Below are positions 25,419 to 33,556 of a DNA stretch of 33,556 nucleotides, one piece after another. Each line of letters begins with the position of its first letter. Within the stretch, counting starts at the first letter, position 1. The stretch lies in the NCBI RefSeq assembly GCF_000427885.1, contig NZ_ATYW01000011.1, forward strand, positions 31,439-64,994, written 5' to 3'. Below the pieces are notes generated by a model that saw only the letters and a list, made by a program, of their open reading frames with translations, had not been told where the DNA came from and made no database searches. A program made the position numbers and the translations under genes. Source of the DNA: Glycomyces tenuis DSM 44171. Its GTDB lineage: Bacteria > Actinomycetota > Actinomycetes > Mycobacteriales > Micromonosporaceae.

Positions 25419-28400
25419 TCAGCAGTCGAGCCGCGCCAGTGTGAAGGCGAGCTCGTTGGTGGTGCCGCCCTCCACTTCGACCATGTCGAAGTCGGCCGCG
25501 TACCCGTCCTTCGAGACGATCACCGTGTAGGTGCCGTCGTCGAGCCAGTACGAGTAGGCGCCGTCCTCATCGGTCACCAGGTGCAGGGTGTCGCCGCCGT
25601 ACTCGCGGATCTGGACCTGCACCGACTCCAGCGGCGCCTCCTCGCCTTCGCAGTCGGCGCTCGCGACGGTGCCGGAGAGCTCGCCCTGCTCTTGCCGCGG
25701 GACGACCAGCATGGACACGTCGACGCTCGGTTGCCCGTGCGGGCTCACCACGTTCAGCGAGAGCGTGGCGGTGTACGTGCCCGGCTGGTCGACGCCGAAC
25801 TCCTCGCCGGCGGTGGTCGTGACGTTCACCGTCACGGTCTCGCCCGCCGGCACGACCACCGACTCGGCGCCGACGGCCAGCCATGAGGTGTCCGAGGGGT
25901 CCTCGTAGCCCATGATGCTGAAGCCGCCCTCGCCGATCTCGAAGGTGACGGTGCCGTCGGCGGTGCCCGAGTTGGTGATCTTCAGCTTGTGCGTCCACGA
26001 ACTGCCTTGCTGCACATAGGAGTTCAGGGCGGTGGAGCTGACGGAGATCTCGGCGGTGCCGATCGCGAAGTCCGCTGTGGTCACAGCGTCGGGGACGACC
26101 TCGACCGTCTCGGCGGCGGTGCCGAAGCCGTCCATGACGGCTTCGAACTCGGACTCGCCCGCGCCGGAGGCGAAGGTCCAGTAGGAGCCGTCCGCGCCGG
26201 AGACGCCCGAGTAGCCCGAGGCGGTCTGGGTGACGCGGGCGGCTTCGAGCGGCTCGCCGGTGGACAGGTCGGCGACCGTCCCGCGCACCAGGCCGCCCTC
26301 GATCGGGCCGCATTCGGCGGCGTCGCCGACGAGGACGTTGTCGATCTGCCACCACCAGGCCCAGTCCTCGTTGTCGGTGTAGTGGAACTTCAGGCGGGCC
26401 TCGGTGGCGTCGGCCCACTCGGACAGGTCGACCGAGATCGCGGTGCCGCGGGCGTCCCCGTCGGACGCCCACGCCTCGGTCCAGGTCTCGCCGCCGTCGG
26501 TCGAGACGGCGACGTCCGCGCTGGTCTCGTAGGAGCCCTGGCGGTAGTCGGTGTCGAACGTCAGCGTCGGGTCGTCCACGCCGGACAGGTCGAAGGCCGG
26601 CGAGATGAGGTCGGTGTCCATGAGCTTGCCGCCCGAACCCTGCGCGTCGGAGTTCGCGGTCGCGAAGCCGCCCGAGCCGGGCGTCTGGTTTCCTTCGTCG
26701 CCGAAGTCGTCGAAGCGCCACGGCTCGACGCCGCGGTTGACGACGGACCAGCCCGGCGGGGCCGCCTCGGACTCGAAGCCGGTGCCGATCGGGCCCAGGG
26801 CGTAGCCGGGGGCGATGCATCCTTCGGCGATCGGCACCTCGATCAGCGTGTCGGCCGCGGCGACGACGTCGACGGCGACCTCCTGGTAGCCGGGGTACTC
26901 GGCGTCGACGAGGAGCTCCCATTCGCCTTCGGGGAGGGTGATCGCGAAGTCGCCGGTGAGCGGGTCGGTGGCGGCCGAGGTCTCGCCGCCCGCGGTCGAG
27001 ACGGTCGCGGCCAGCGGCCAGCCGTGCCCGGAGCCGTCGACGACGGTGCCGGTGACCGTGGTGGACGGCAGCGCGGTCAGCGTCGGGTCGAAGGCGGTGG
27101 TCTCGTCGGCGGCCACCGTCACCGAGCCGGTGGCGGTCTCGTAGCCGAACTTCGAGACGGTCGCCTCGTAGGTGCCCACCGGCAGGCGCGGCACGCTGTA
27201 GGCGCCGTCGGCGCCGGTGGTGGCGGTGCGGGTGAACTCGCCGGCGAAGACGAGCGCGGCGTCCTCGACCGGCGCTCCGGCGGCGTCGGTGACGGTGCCC
27301 TCGACGGTCCCGGTGTCGCCGATCGGCGAGGCCAGGACCGCTTCGAGCGCGTCGAGCCGGCCGTGGCCGTAGACGTTGTTCAGCTCATCGGTGCCGCCGC
27401 ACTCGTCGTCGGGGGTGGCGATCGCCGTGGAGGTGAGCAGCTCGTAGACGGCGTCGTAGTCGCCTTCGAGCGCGGGCGCGGCCGACAGCATGAGCGCGAC
27501 GGTGCCGGCCACGTGCGGTGCGGCCATGGAGGTGCCGTCGCCGAGGGCGTAGCCGCCGCCGGGGTAGGCGGAGCGGACGTCCACGCCGGGGGCGGTCAGG
27601 TCGGGCTTGACCTGGCCGTCGCGGCCGGGGCCGCGGGCGGAGGTGGGGCTGATGACGTCGTCGATGTCGTGGGAGCCGACGCCGATGACGTTCGGATAGA
27701 GGCCGGGCGAGCCGGCGCTCTCGCAGCCGAGCTGGCCGTTGTTGCCCAGCGCGGCGACCGGGATGATCCCGGCGGCGTGCCACAGGGCGACGACGTCCTC
27801 GTAGAACGGGTCGTCGACCGCGGCGGTGGTGCCCCAGGAGTTGTTGACGATGTCGGGCGCCTTGGACGGGTCGGGGTCGTTCCCCTCCGCGTCGGTGGGC
27901 GCGGCGATCCACTCGCCGGCCGCCAGGAGCGTCTCGGCGTCGGGGCAGCAGGCGTTGACGGCGATCCACTCGGCGCCGGGGGCGACGCCGATCTGGTTGC
28001 CCGCGCCGTCGTCGCCGACCATGGTGCCCATGGTGTGGGTGCCGTGGCCGTCGTAGTCGCACGGCTCGCCTTCGCACAGGCCTTGGATGTCGTAGAAGTT
28101 GTAGTCGTGGGTGAAGGTGCCGTCGCCGTTGTTGCCGCGGTACTGCTCGACCAGGGTCGGGTGGTCGTACTGGACGCCGGTGTCGATGTTCGCGACGACG
28201 ACGCCGGTGCCGTCGAAGCCCATGTCCCACACGCCGGGGGCTTCGACGTTCTCCAGGTTCCACTCGGTGGCGGCGGGCGCGGCCTCCATCGAGACGGGTT
28301 CGACCAGTTCGTATTCGGGCGCCTCGACGACGGCCTCGACCTCGTCGAAGGCGACGATGTCGGCGAGGAGCCCGGCGTCGCCGGTGACCTTGACGGTGGA

Positions 28401-28754
28401 GGAGGCCCAGAAGGACTCGTAGTCGGCTCCGGCCTCCTCGAGGGCGGCGATCACGTCGGCCTGGGACTCCTCGGCGAAGTCCTTGGCCGCCTCGACGGCG
28501 GCGGCTCCCTTGTCCGTCTTGGCCTCGGCGCCGAAGGCGGGCTGGTAGTCGGGGGATCCGCCGAACCGCAGCCAGAGTTCGGCTTCGCCTTCGGCGTCGA
28601 GGTGGGAGAGGAGGTCGGCGTCGACCTTCTGTTCGATCAGTTCGTCGACGTCGGACGCGGGCTGGGCCCAGGCGGCGGTGCCGGCGAAGGCCGATACCAG
28701 CGCGCCCGCGGAGGCGACCGCAAGCGTGTGACGCCATCGTTGTGACTGTGCCAC
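25419..28754 (-). CDS. Secreted S8 subtilisin-like protease, longer paralogue
   Basis: 1111 residues from the GTG at 28754 (AGGAG five bases upstream). The frame stays open to 28946, but the signal peptide starts here (HTLAVASAGALVSAF...AWA, 1-30). The propeptide is about 35-155. The catalytic residues are Asp191 (ANIDTGVQYDHP), His237 (GHGTHTMGTM), Asn304 (IVNNSWG) and Ser409 (GDGTSMAAPHVAG). Regulatory-like repeats follow (GTVEGTVTDAAGAPVEDAAL; GLVRGTVADLSTGEPLEAA; ELSGTVASADCEGEEAPLES), with a jelly-roll-like module and an extra Ig-like region (about 910-1030) that the shorter paralogue lacks. It is extracellular. The upstream gap holds a long leader with a palindrome and a CRP-type site. 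Confidence 0.95.
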   Translation of the reverse strand: MAQSQRWRHTLAVASAGALVSAFAGTAAWAQPASDVDELIEQKVDADLLSHLDAEGEAELWLRFGGSPDYQPAFGAEAKTDKGAAAVEAAKDFAEESQADVIAALEEAGADYESFWASSTVKVTGDAGLLADIVAFDEVEAVVEAPEYELVEPVSMEAAPAATEWNLENVEAPGVWDMGFDGTGVVVANIDTGVQYDHPTLVEQYRGNNGDGTFTHDYNFYDIQGLCEGEPCDYDGHGTHTMGTMVGDDGAGNQIGVAPGAEWIAVNACCPDAETLLAAGEWIAAPTDAEGNDPDPSKAPDIVNNSWGTTAAVDDPFYEDVVALWHAAGIIPVAALGNNGQLGCESAGSPGLYPNVIGVGSHDIDDVISPTSARGPGRDGQVKPDLTAPGVDVRSAYPGGGYALGDGTSMAAPHVAGTVALMLSAAPALEGDYDAVYELLTSTAIATPDDECGGTDELNNVYGHGRLDALEAVLASPIGDTGTVEGTVTDAAGAPVEDAALVFAGEFTRTATTGADGAYSVPRLPVGTYEATVSKFGYETATGSVTVAADETTAFDPTLTALPSTTVTGTVVDGSGHGWPLAATVSTAGGETSAATDPLTGDFAITLPEGEWELLVDAEYPGYQEVAVDVVAAADTLIEVPIAEGCIAPGYALGPIGTGFESEAAPPGWSVVNRGVEPWRFDDFGDEGNQTPGSGGFATANSDAQGSGGKLMDTDLISPAFDLSGVDDPTLTFDTDYRQGSYETSADVAVSTDGGETWTEAWASDGDARGTAISVDLSEWADATEARLKFHYTDNEDWAWWWQIDNVLVGDAAECGPIEGGLVRGTVADLSTGEPLEAARVTQTASGYSGVSGADGSYWTFASGAGESEFEAVMDGFGTAAETVEVVPDAVTTADFAIGTAEISVSSTALNSYVQQGSSWTHKLKITNSGTADGTVTFEIGEGGFSIMGYEDPSDTSWLAVGAESVVVPAGETVTVNVTTTAGEEFGVDQPGTYTATLSLNVVSPHGQPSVDVSMLVVPRQEQGELSGTVASADCEGEEAPLESVQVQIREYGGDTLHLVTDEDGAYSYWLDDGTYTVIVSKDGYAADFDMVEVEGGTTNELAFTLARLDC

Positions 28755-29084
28755 GACGGCTCCTGTTCTGTTGGGGGGCTTCGGCGCGGGGGTTGCCGGC
28801 ACCGACGCTTCGGGTGTGGCGGGGAACACGTTGGCCCCCGCGAGCCACCGTGCCAGTCCACACGAGAATGCACAAGACCCCACTTTGCACACATGCGGGG
28901 AAGTCCGGGTGCAAGGGAGGTAACGGACACGCGATCGAAACGGCACACGCCGCTCGAAATATTAAGGAGGTTGTCGATATATCGACGTCTCCTAGCTCGC
29001 GCCATTACCATCCGTAGTGGATAAAAGGGACTCGCTCCACCGAGCGGACACATTGGACCTTTGCATCGCCGATCGGGCATTGAA
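28755..29084 (-). promoter_or_regulatory. Long upstream region of the protease gene with perfect palindrome
   Basis: 330 bp without a gene, the most AT-rich part of the window. GTCGATATATCGAC (28973-28986) is a perfect 14-bp palindrome, flanked by AGGAG (28965-28969) and CTCCT (28989-28993), which extend it into an imperfect larger hairpin. On the minus strand TAATAT (28964-28959) could be a -10 box; the palindrome would then cover the -35 region, as an operator would. The implied leader of about 200 nt is long. The exact promoter is not proved. Confidence 0.5.
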
Positions 29085-29100
29085 TGTGACAAACATCACA
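29085..29100. promoter_or_regulatory. CRP-type site TGTGA-N6-TCACA
   Basis: TGTGACAAACATCACA matches the classical CRP/FNR-family half-site arrangement TGTGA-N6-TCACA with no mismatch. Actinobacterial CRP homologues recognise closely related sites. It lies about 330 bp upstream of the long subtilase gene and about 120 bp upstream of the candidate -10, and directly behind the terminator of the preceding gene. Its most plausible target is the protease. Confidence 0.6.
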
Positions 29101-29135
29101 AAAAAGAGCGGCTCGGCGGCAGTGCCGCCGAGCCG
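29100..29135 (-). terminator. Canonical Rho-independent terminator
   Basis: On the minus strand, CGGCTCGGCGGC and GCCGCCGAGCCG form a perfect 12-bp stem with loop ACT, followed by CTC and six T residues. It ends the transcript of the Gly/Asp-tailed membrane protein gene. It is the only terminator in the window with a true T-tract. Confidence 0.93.
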
Positions 29136-29150
29136 AGGCCATAAGGGACG

Positions 29151-29903
29151 TCAGAAGTCGAATCCGCCGAAGTCGCCCCCGACGTCACCGCCCCCGAAAT
29201 CGCCACCGGCGTCGCCGCCGTCGCCTCCGGAGTCGCCGCCGCCGTCACCACCGCCGCCGTCGCCTCCGGTGTCGGCCGAGGCGCCCTCGACCGCCCCGGC
29301 GGCGTAGGCCGGCGCCAGCATCGCGTTGAAGACCATCATGCCGACCAGGGCGCCGCCGACACCGGCGAGCGCCGGCTGCCACCACGGCGTGTTGTACCAG
29401 CCGGCCGGGACGGGACGACCGTCCACGCGCCCGCCCGGGTAGTAGTGGCGGTTCTCGTCGTCGGGCGTGGGCGAGCCGGTGTAGGAGCGGCCCTCGACCT
29501 CGGCCGACACCGGCTCGGTCAGGGAGCCGGCGCCGCGCTGGCCCGGCAGCGCGGGCACCTCGGGGCCGGGGTCCATGCCCATGGCCTCGCGCGCGGCGCG
29601 GATGTAGTGAAGCCCCTCGACGGAGGTCTCGCAGGCCAGCCGGTACTGGCGGATGGTGGAGGCCGACTCGAGCTGCGAGCCGGCGGCGGTGTAGCGCTCC
29701 CCGGCGTCGGCCAGCGCCTGGCCGGCCGCGGGGTTGTCACCCGGCGCGGTGAGGTTCATGGTCTGGCCGCCGAGCCGCTCGTACAGGCGCCTGGCCTCGG
29801 CTTCGGCGTCGGCCAGCTCCCGCTCGGCGCGCCGCTTGTTGGAGTAGACCACGAAGGCGATGACCGCGATCGCGATCACGAGCAAGGTCAACCACAGTCC
29901 CAT
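29151..29903 (-). CDS. Membrane protein with Gly/Asp-rich C-terminal tail, unknown function
   Basis: 250 residues. An N-terminal membrane helix (4-20) is followed by a short charged coiled coil (KRRAERELADAEAEARRLYERL) and a helical middle domain with YRLACETSVEGLHYIRAAREAMG. A Tyr/Pro/Trp-rich linker (YYPGGRVDG, WYNTPWWQP) follows, then a second membrane helix (about 182-205). The last 38 residues are low-complexity repeats of GGDGGG, GGDSGG, GGDFGGG and GGFDF. Similar tails occur on other bacterial membrane proteins of unknown role. It diverges from rmuC across 41 bp. No function can be assigned. Confidence 0.85.
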   Translation of the reverse strand: MGLWLTLLVIAIAVIAFVVYSNKRRAERELADAEAEARRLYERLGGQTMNLTAPGDNPAAGQALADAGERYTAAGSQLESASTIRQYRLACETSVEGLHYIRAAREAMGMDPGPEVPALPGQRGAGSLTEPVSAEVEGRSYTGSPTPDDENRHYYPGGRVDGRPVPAGWYNTPWWQPALAGVGGALVGMMVFNAMLAPAYAAGAVEGASADTGGDGGGGDGGGDSGGDGGDAGGDFGGGDVGGDFGGFDF

Positions 29904-29944
29904 GTTCAGATCCTACTCGCGTCCGGGCTTCTAGACTGGCCGCT

Positions 29945-31093
29945 ATGACGTGGGTCCTATTGGCAGTGGTGTGCCTGGCCGCGGGCGCGGTCGGAGGGTG
30001 GTTCGCCGGGCGTTCCAGGCAGGCGTCCGAGCTGGCGGCGGCGACGGCCCGGCTCGAGGCGGCCGCGGACAACGAGGAGCGCCTGGAGGCCAAGCTGAAG
30101 GCCGCGGCCTACGAGGCGACGGACCACTCGCGGCACGCCGTCGGCGAGGTGCTCGCGCCGATCGCGGAGACCTTGGCGCGCTACGAGACGCGCCTGGGCG
30201 ACGTGGAGCGGGCGAGGCTCGACGCGTACGCGCAGCTGCGGATCCAGCTCTCGGGCGTCGCCGACATCTCAGAGGCCCTGCGGGACCAGACCGGGCGACT
30301 GCTGGGCGCGCTGCGCTCGCCGCAGGTGCGGGGGCAGTGGGGCGAGGTGCAGCTGCGGCGCCTGGTCGAGGCGGCCGGGATGGTCGAGCACTGCGACTTC
30401 GCAGAGCAGGTGTCCTCGTCCGTGGACGGGCGGGCGGTGCGCCCCGACCTGGTGGTGCGGCTGTCGGGCGGGCGGTGCGTCGTCGTCGACGCGAAAGCCC
30501 CGCTCCAGGCGTACCTGGAGGCGCTCGAGGCCGACGACGAGGAACTGCGCGAGGAGTCGCTGCGCACCCACGCCAAGCACCTGCGGCGGCACGTGGAGAC
30601 CTTGGCGGCCAAGGAGTACTGGCGGGCGTTCGACGACTCACCGGAGCTGGTGGTGCTGTTCGTGCCCGCCGACGCCTTCCTCGACGGGGCGCTCAAGTCC
30701 GATCCGGCGCTGCTCGAAGACGCCTTCGCGCGCAACGTGGTCGTGGCGTCCCCGGCGACCTTGATGGTGCTGCTGCGCACCGTGGCGCACACCTGGCGCC
30801 AGGAGGCCCTCGCCGCGCACGCCAAGGAGGTCCACCAGCTCGGCCGCGAGCTCCACGAGCGGCTGGCGACGGTCTCGGGCCATTTCGCGCGGCTCGGGAC
30901 GTCACTGGAGTCGGCGGTGGGCTCGTACAACGCGGCGGTGGCGAGCGTCGAGTCGCGGCTGATGGTGACGGCGCGGCGCTTCAGCGAACTGGAGGTGGCC
31001 GCGGCGCCGCCCGAGCCGCTCGCGCCGGTGGTGACGCCGCCGCGCAGGCCGGCCTGGGAGACGACGCAGGGCGCCCTCGGCGAGACCGACTGA
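29945..31093 (+). CDS. rmuC: RmuC-family DNA recombination protein
   Basis: 382 residues. An N-terminal membrane helix (3-20) is followed by a coiled coil (about 28-60) and then the RmuC nuclease-like domain: LLGALRSPQVRGQWGEVQLRRLVEAAGM, RPDLVVRLSGGRCVVVDAKAPLQAYLEAL, VVLFVPADAFLDGAL and ASPATLMVLLRTVAHTWRQE. The DAK motif resembles the PD-(D/E)XK nuclease core. RmuC limits inversion at short inverted repeats in E. coli; the biochemical mechanism is not well defined. The C-terminus is Pro/Ala-rich. It converges with ispH across 10 bp. Confidence 0.95.
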   Translation: MTWVLLAVVCLAAGAVGGWFAGRSRQASELAAATARLEAAADNEERLEAKLKAAAYEATDHSRHAVGEVLAPIAETLARYETRLGDVERARLDAYAQLRIQLSGVADISEALRDQTGRLLGALRSPQVRGQWGEVQLRRLVEAAGMVEHCDFAEQVSSSVDGRAVRPDLVVRLSGGRCVVVDAKAPLQAYLEALEADDEELREESLRTHAKHLRRHVETLAAKEYWRAFDDSPELVVLFVPADAFLDGALKSDPALLEDAFARNVVVASPATLMVLLRTVAHTWRQEALAAHAKEVHQLGRELHERLATVSGHFARLGTSLESAVGSYNAAVASVESRLMVTARRFSELEVAAAPPEPLAPVVTPPRRPAWETTQGALGETD

Positions 31094-31103
31094 CGGCCCG
31101 CCC

Positions 31104-32069
31104 TCAGACCGAGCCGTTGGCCTTCAGGTCGCGGACGAGTTCGCGCGGGAGCTGGAAGGTGATCTTCTCCCTGACCGGCTCGACCTCCTCGACCTCGCCG
31201 AAGCCGCGCTCGGCGAGGTGCGCCAGCACCTCCCGCACGAGGTTGTCCGGCACGGAGGCCCCGGAGGAGACGCCGACCGTCGCGGCGCCGTCCAGCCAGG
31301 ACTCCTCGATCTCGTGGGCGAAGTCGACCAGGTGCCCGGCGCGGGCGCCGTGCTGGACGGCGACCTCCACGAGCCGTTTGGAGTTCGACGAGTTCTGCGA
31401 GCCGACGACGATCACGACGTCGCAGTCGGCGGCGATGTCCTTGATGACCTGCTGGCGGTTCTGCGTGGCGTAGCAGATGTCGTCGCTGGGCGGGTCCTGG
31501 AGCATCGGCAGCCGCTTCTTGAGCCGGTCGACGGTCTCCATGGTCTCGTCGACCGACAGCGTCGTCTGCGAGAGCCACACGACCTTCTCGGGGTCGCGGA
31601 CCTCGACCGCGTCGACCGAGTCGGGGCCGTCGACGAGCCGGATGTGCGCGGGGGCCTCCCCGGAGGTGCCGACGACCTCCTCGTGGCCCTCGTGGCCGAT
31701 GAGCAGGATGTCGTAGTCGTCGCGGGCGAAGCGGCGGGCCTCCTGGTGGACCTTGGTGACCAGCGGGCAGGTGGCGTCGATGGCCTTGAGGTTCCGCTCC
31801 CGGGCCTGCTCGTGGACCTCGGGAGCGACGCCGTGCGCCGAGAACACGACGACCGAGCCGGGCGGCACCTCCTCGTTCTCCTCGACGAAGACCGCGCCCC
31901 GGGCCTGGAGGGTCTCCACGACGTGGCGGTTGTGCACGATCTCCTTGCGGACGTACACGGGAGCGCCGTAGAGCTCCAGCGCCTTCTCGACGGTCTCCAC
32001 GGCCCGGTCCACGCCCGCGCAGTAACCGCGGGGCTTGGCCAGCAACACTCGCTTCTTGGGGTCTGCCAC
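31104..32069 (-). CDS. ispH: 4-hydroxy-3-methylbut-2-enyl diphosphate reductase IspH
   Basis: 321 residues from the GTG at 32069. The Fe-S cluster cysteines are Cys17 ([12 protein letters not shown]), Cys101 ([11 protein letters not shown]) and Cys199 ([10 protein letters not shown]). The catalytic Glu lies in [11 protein letters not shown] (Glu131), and [10 protein letters not shown] and SSGASVP complete the substrate pocket. IspH makes IPP and DMAPP in the last step of the MEP isoprenoid pathway. The frame is open further upstream, but residues before [17 protein letters not shown] are unlike the family. It diverges from xseA across 56 bp, a common actinobacterial arrangement. Confidence 0.97.
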   Translation of the reverse strand: MADPKKRVLLAKPRGYCAGVDRAVETVEKALELYGAPVYVRKEIVHNRHVVETLQARGAVFVEENEEVPPGSVVVFSAHGVAPEVHEQARERNLKAIDATCPLVTKVHQEARRFARDDYDILLIGHEGHEEVVGTSGEAPAHIRLVDGPDSVDAVEVRDPEKVVWLSQTTLSVDETMETVDRLKKRLPMLQDPPSDDICYATQNRQQVIKDIAADCDVVIVVGSQNSSNSKRLVEVAVQHGARAGHLVDFAHEIEESWLDGAATVGVSSGASVPDNLVREVLAHLAERGFGEVEEVEPVREKITFQLPRELVRDLKANGSV

Positions 32070-32125
32070 GCTCCGATGGTAACCGGAGACCCGGTTCTGT
32101 CCCAGGCGACGGATAGGCTGACCGC

Positions 32126-33367
32126 GTGACCGAAGCCGCGCCACGCACCGGACCGAACGCGCCGATGAGCGCGGAGAACCCTTGGCCGCTGCGGGTGGTC
32201 TCCAAGAAGATCGGGGACTGGATCGCACGCCTGGGCGAGGTGTGGACCGAGGGGCAGATCACGGAGATCAGCCACCGGGGCCGCACCGTCTACCTGACGC
32301 TGCGCGACCCGTCGGCGGAGGTGTCGATGCGGGTCGTCGACTTCACCGGCGCCGCCGCGGCGGTCGAGCCGCCGCTGCGGGACGGCGCCCAGGTCGTCGT
32401 CCGCGCCCAGGCGCAGTGGTGGGACAAGAACGGCTCGCTCTCGCTGCACCTGCGGGAGATCCGCCAGGTCGGCCTCGGCGAGCTGCTGGCGCGCCTGGAG
32501 CGGCTCAAGAAGCTCCTGGCCGCCGAGGGCCTGTTCGCGGCCGAGCGCAAGCAGACGCTGCCGTTCCTGCCCTACCGGATCGGGCTCATCACGGGCCGGG
32601 CCTCCGACGCGATGCGCGACGTGCTGAAGAACGCCCGCGCCCGCCTGCCCTCGGCCGATTTCGAGGTCCGGGAGGTCGCCGTCCAGGGGCCGAGGGCGGT
32701 CACCGAGGTGTGCGCGGCGCTCGCCGAGCTCGACCGCGACCCGGACGTCGAGGTCATCGTCATCGCCCGCGGCGGCGGCTCGATGGAGGACCTGCTGCCG
32801 TTCTCGGACGAGACGCTGTGCCGCGCCGTCGCCGACGCCGCCACACCGGTGGTCTCCGCGATCGGGCACGAACCGGACACGCCGCTGCTCGACTACGTGG
32901 CCGACTGGCGCGCCTCGACGCCCACCGAGGCCGGCAAGAAGGTCGTCCCCGACCTCGCCGAGGAGCAGCGCGGCCTCAACATCAGCCGCACCCGGCTGCG
33001 CCAGAGCCTGAACGCGCTGCTGACGCGCGAGGAGGACGGGCTCGCCGCGATGCGGGCCCGGCCGGTCCTGGCCCGGCCCGAGACGATGCTCGAATCGCGC
33101 GCCGAGGCGGTCGAGCAGCTCGTCCACCGCATGCGCGCCCGCGTCGACTCCCGCCTGGAGCGCTCGGTGGACGACCTGGGGCATCTGCGGGCGCGGCTGC
33201 GCTCGCTCTCCCCGCAGTCCACACTCGACCGCGGCTATGCGATAGTCGCCGATTCAGGCAGCGGCGCGATCCTGCGCGCCGCCGCCGACGCGGGCGAGCA
33301 CATCAGCGTCCGCCTCGCCGCTGGCAGCCTGCGAGCGGCCGTCACCGAGAAGGAAGAGGGCCCATGA
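32126..33367 (+). CDS. xseA: Exodeoxyribonuclease VII large subunit
   Basis: 413 residues, GTG start. The N-terminal OB-fold ([46 protein letters not shown]) binds single-stranded DNA. The catalytic part has [43 protein letters not shown] and [24 protein letters not shown] long coiled coil follows (about 285-370), and the C-terminus has [10 protein letters not shown]. The enzyme degrades ssDNA from both ends together with XseB. Its stop overlaps the xseB start (ATGA), so the subunits are translationally coupled. Confidence 0.97.
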   Translation: MTEAAPRTGPNAPMSAENPWPLRVVSKKIGDWIARLGEVWTEGQITEISHRGRTVYLTLRDPSAEVSMRVVDFTGAAAAVEPPLRDGAQVVVRAQAQWWDKNGSLSLHLREIRQVGLGELLARLERLKKLLAAEGLFAAERKQTLPFLPYRIGLITGRASDAMRDVLKNARARLPSADFEVREVAVQGPRAVTEVCAALAELDRDPDVEVIVIARGGGSMEDLLPFSDETLCRAVADAATPVVSAIGHEPDTPLLDYVADWRASTPTEAGKKVVPDLAEEQRGLNISRTRLRQSLNALLTREEDGLAAMRARPVLARPETMLESRAEAVEQLVHRMRARVDSRLERSVDDLGHLRARLRSLSPQSTLDRGYAIVADSGSGAILRAAADAGEHISVRLAAGSLRAAVTEKEEGP

Positions 33368-33556
33368 CCGACAGCGAGAACCCCCGGGAGCAGCTCACCT
33401 ACGAGGAGGCAAGGGCCGAGCTCATCGCCACCGTCGAGCGGCTCGAGGCCGGCGGCGCCACCCTCGAGGAGTCGCTGCGGCTGTGGGAGCGGGGCGAGAC
33501 CCTCGCGGACCTGTGCCAGGCCCACCTCGAGGGCGCCCGCGAGCGGCTCGCGGCCC
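33364..33556 (+). CDS. xseB: Exodeoxyribonuclease VII small subunit, cut by window end
   Basis: The first 64 residues are present, close to the whole protein (usually 70-90). The family pattern is clear: LTYEEARAELIATVERLEAGGATLEESLRLWERGETLADLCQAHLEGARERL, a two-helix hairpin. It overlaps the xseA stop by four bases. The small subunit decorates the coiled-coil arms of XseA. The 3' end lies beyond the window. Confidence 0.96.
   Translation, partial: MTDSENPREQLTYEEARAELIATVERLEAGGATLEESLRLWERGETLADLCQAHLEGARERLAA

Noticed and set aside
25989..28745. 918-residue plus-strand frame opposite the long subtilase
   Set aside because: The opposite strand holds a complete subtilase with signal peptide and triad. 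The plus-strand translation is Gly/Val/Asp/Arg-rich without motifs, a high-GC shadow.
29160..29280. Short tandem GGC/GTC-rich repeat resembling a microsatellite or CRISPR-like array
   Set aside because: It is the coding sequence of the Gly/Asp tail; units are irregular and without spacers.

Overview
The window is high-GC (roughly 70%) DNA with GTG/TTG starts, a mycothiol gene (mshB), a mycobacterial-type Sdh1 succinate dehydrogenase and Asp/Glu-rich secreted proteins. This fits an actinomycete chromosome; the genus cannot be decided from the sequence. Almost all of it is coding, with short divergent or convergent gaps. Very long antisense reading frames are common and were treated as composition artefacts.

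Layout. 1-1335: a solo tnpB element (IS200/IS605-IS1341 type, no tnpA visible) with a candidate reRNA/omegaRNA end, inserted just behind a SURF1 gene. 1339-4543: SURF1, an M20 dipeptidase and an M48 membrane metallopeptidase. 4544-5370: two gene-poor stretches around tRNA-Arg(TCT). 5371-7027: an alpha/beta hydrolase and a protein of unknown function. 7034-10485: mshB, a pyruvate-oxidase-like ThDP enzyme and an MgtC/SapB protein, all on the minus strand and possibly cotranscribed. 10694-14195: sdhCAB, ended by a strong hairpin. 14223-14898: a Phd/PIN toxin-antitoxin pair whose toxin frame has no stop before that hairpin. 14941-15994: a TetR regulator and a divergent small membrane protein sharing twin palindromic operators. 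16042-19147: ychF, a lipoprotein, a pterin-dehydratase-like protein and a MutT-type Nudix enzyme. 19144-22381: a D-amino-acid island (PLP amino-acid deaminase diverging from RidA and an N-acyl-D-amino-acid deacylase). 22447-28754: two tandem paralogous secreted subtilases. 28755-29135: their AT-richer control region, with a perfect TGTGA-N6-TCACA site next to a canonical terminator. 29151-33556: a Gly/Asp-tailed membrane protein, rmuC, ispH, xseA and the start of xseB.

How genes work together. SdhC, SdhA and SdhB form one respiratory complex, and SURF1 serves terminal-oxidase assembly. The deacylase would release free D-amino acids, the PLP enzyme would deaminate them, and RidA would hydrolyse the reactive enamine/imine product. 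XseA and XseB form exonuclease VII. The TetR protein probably represses itself and its neighbour. No CRISPR array, prophage or biosynthetic cluster is visible. The strongest items for follow-up are the stop-less PIN toxin running into a shared terminator, the TetR operator pair, the CHSCRH motif in SdhC, the TnpB element ends and the CRP-type site before the proteases.
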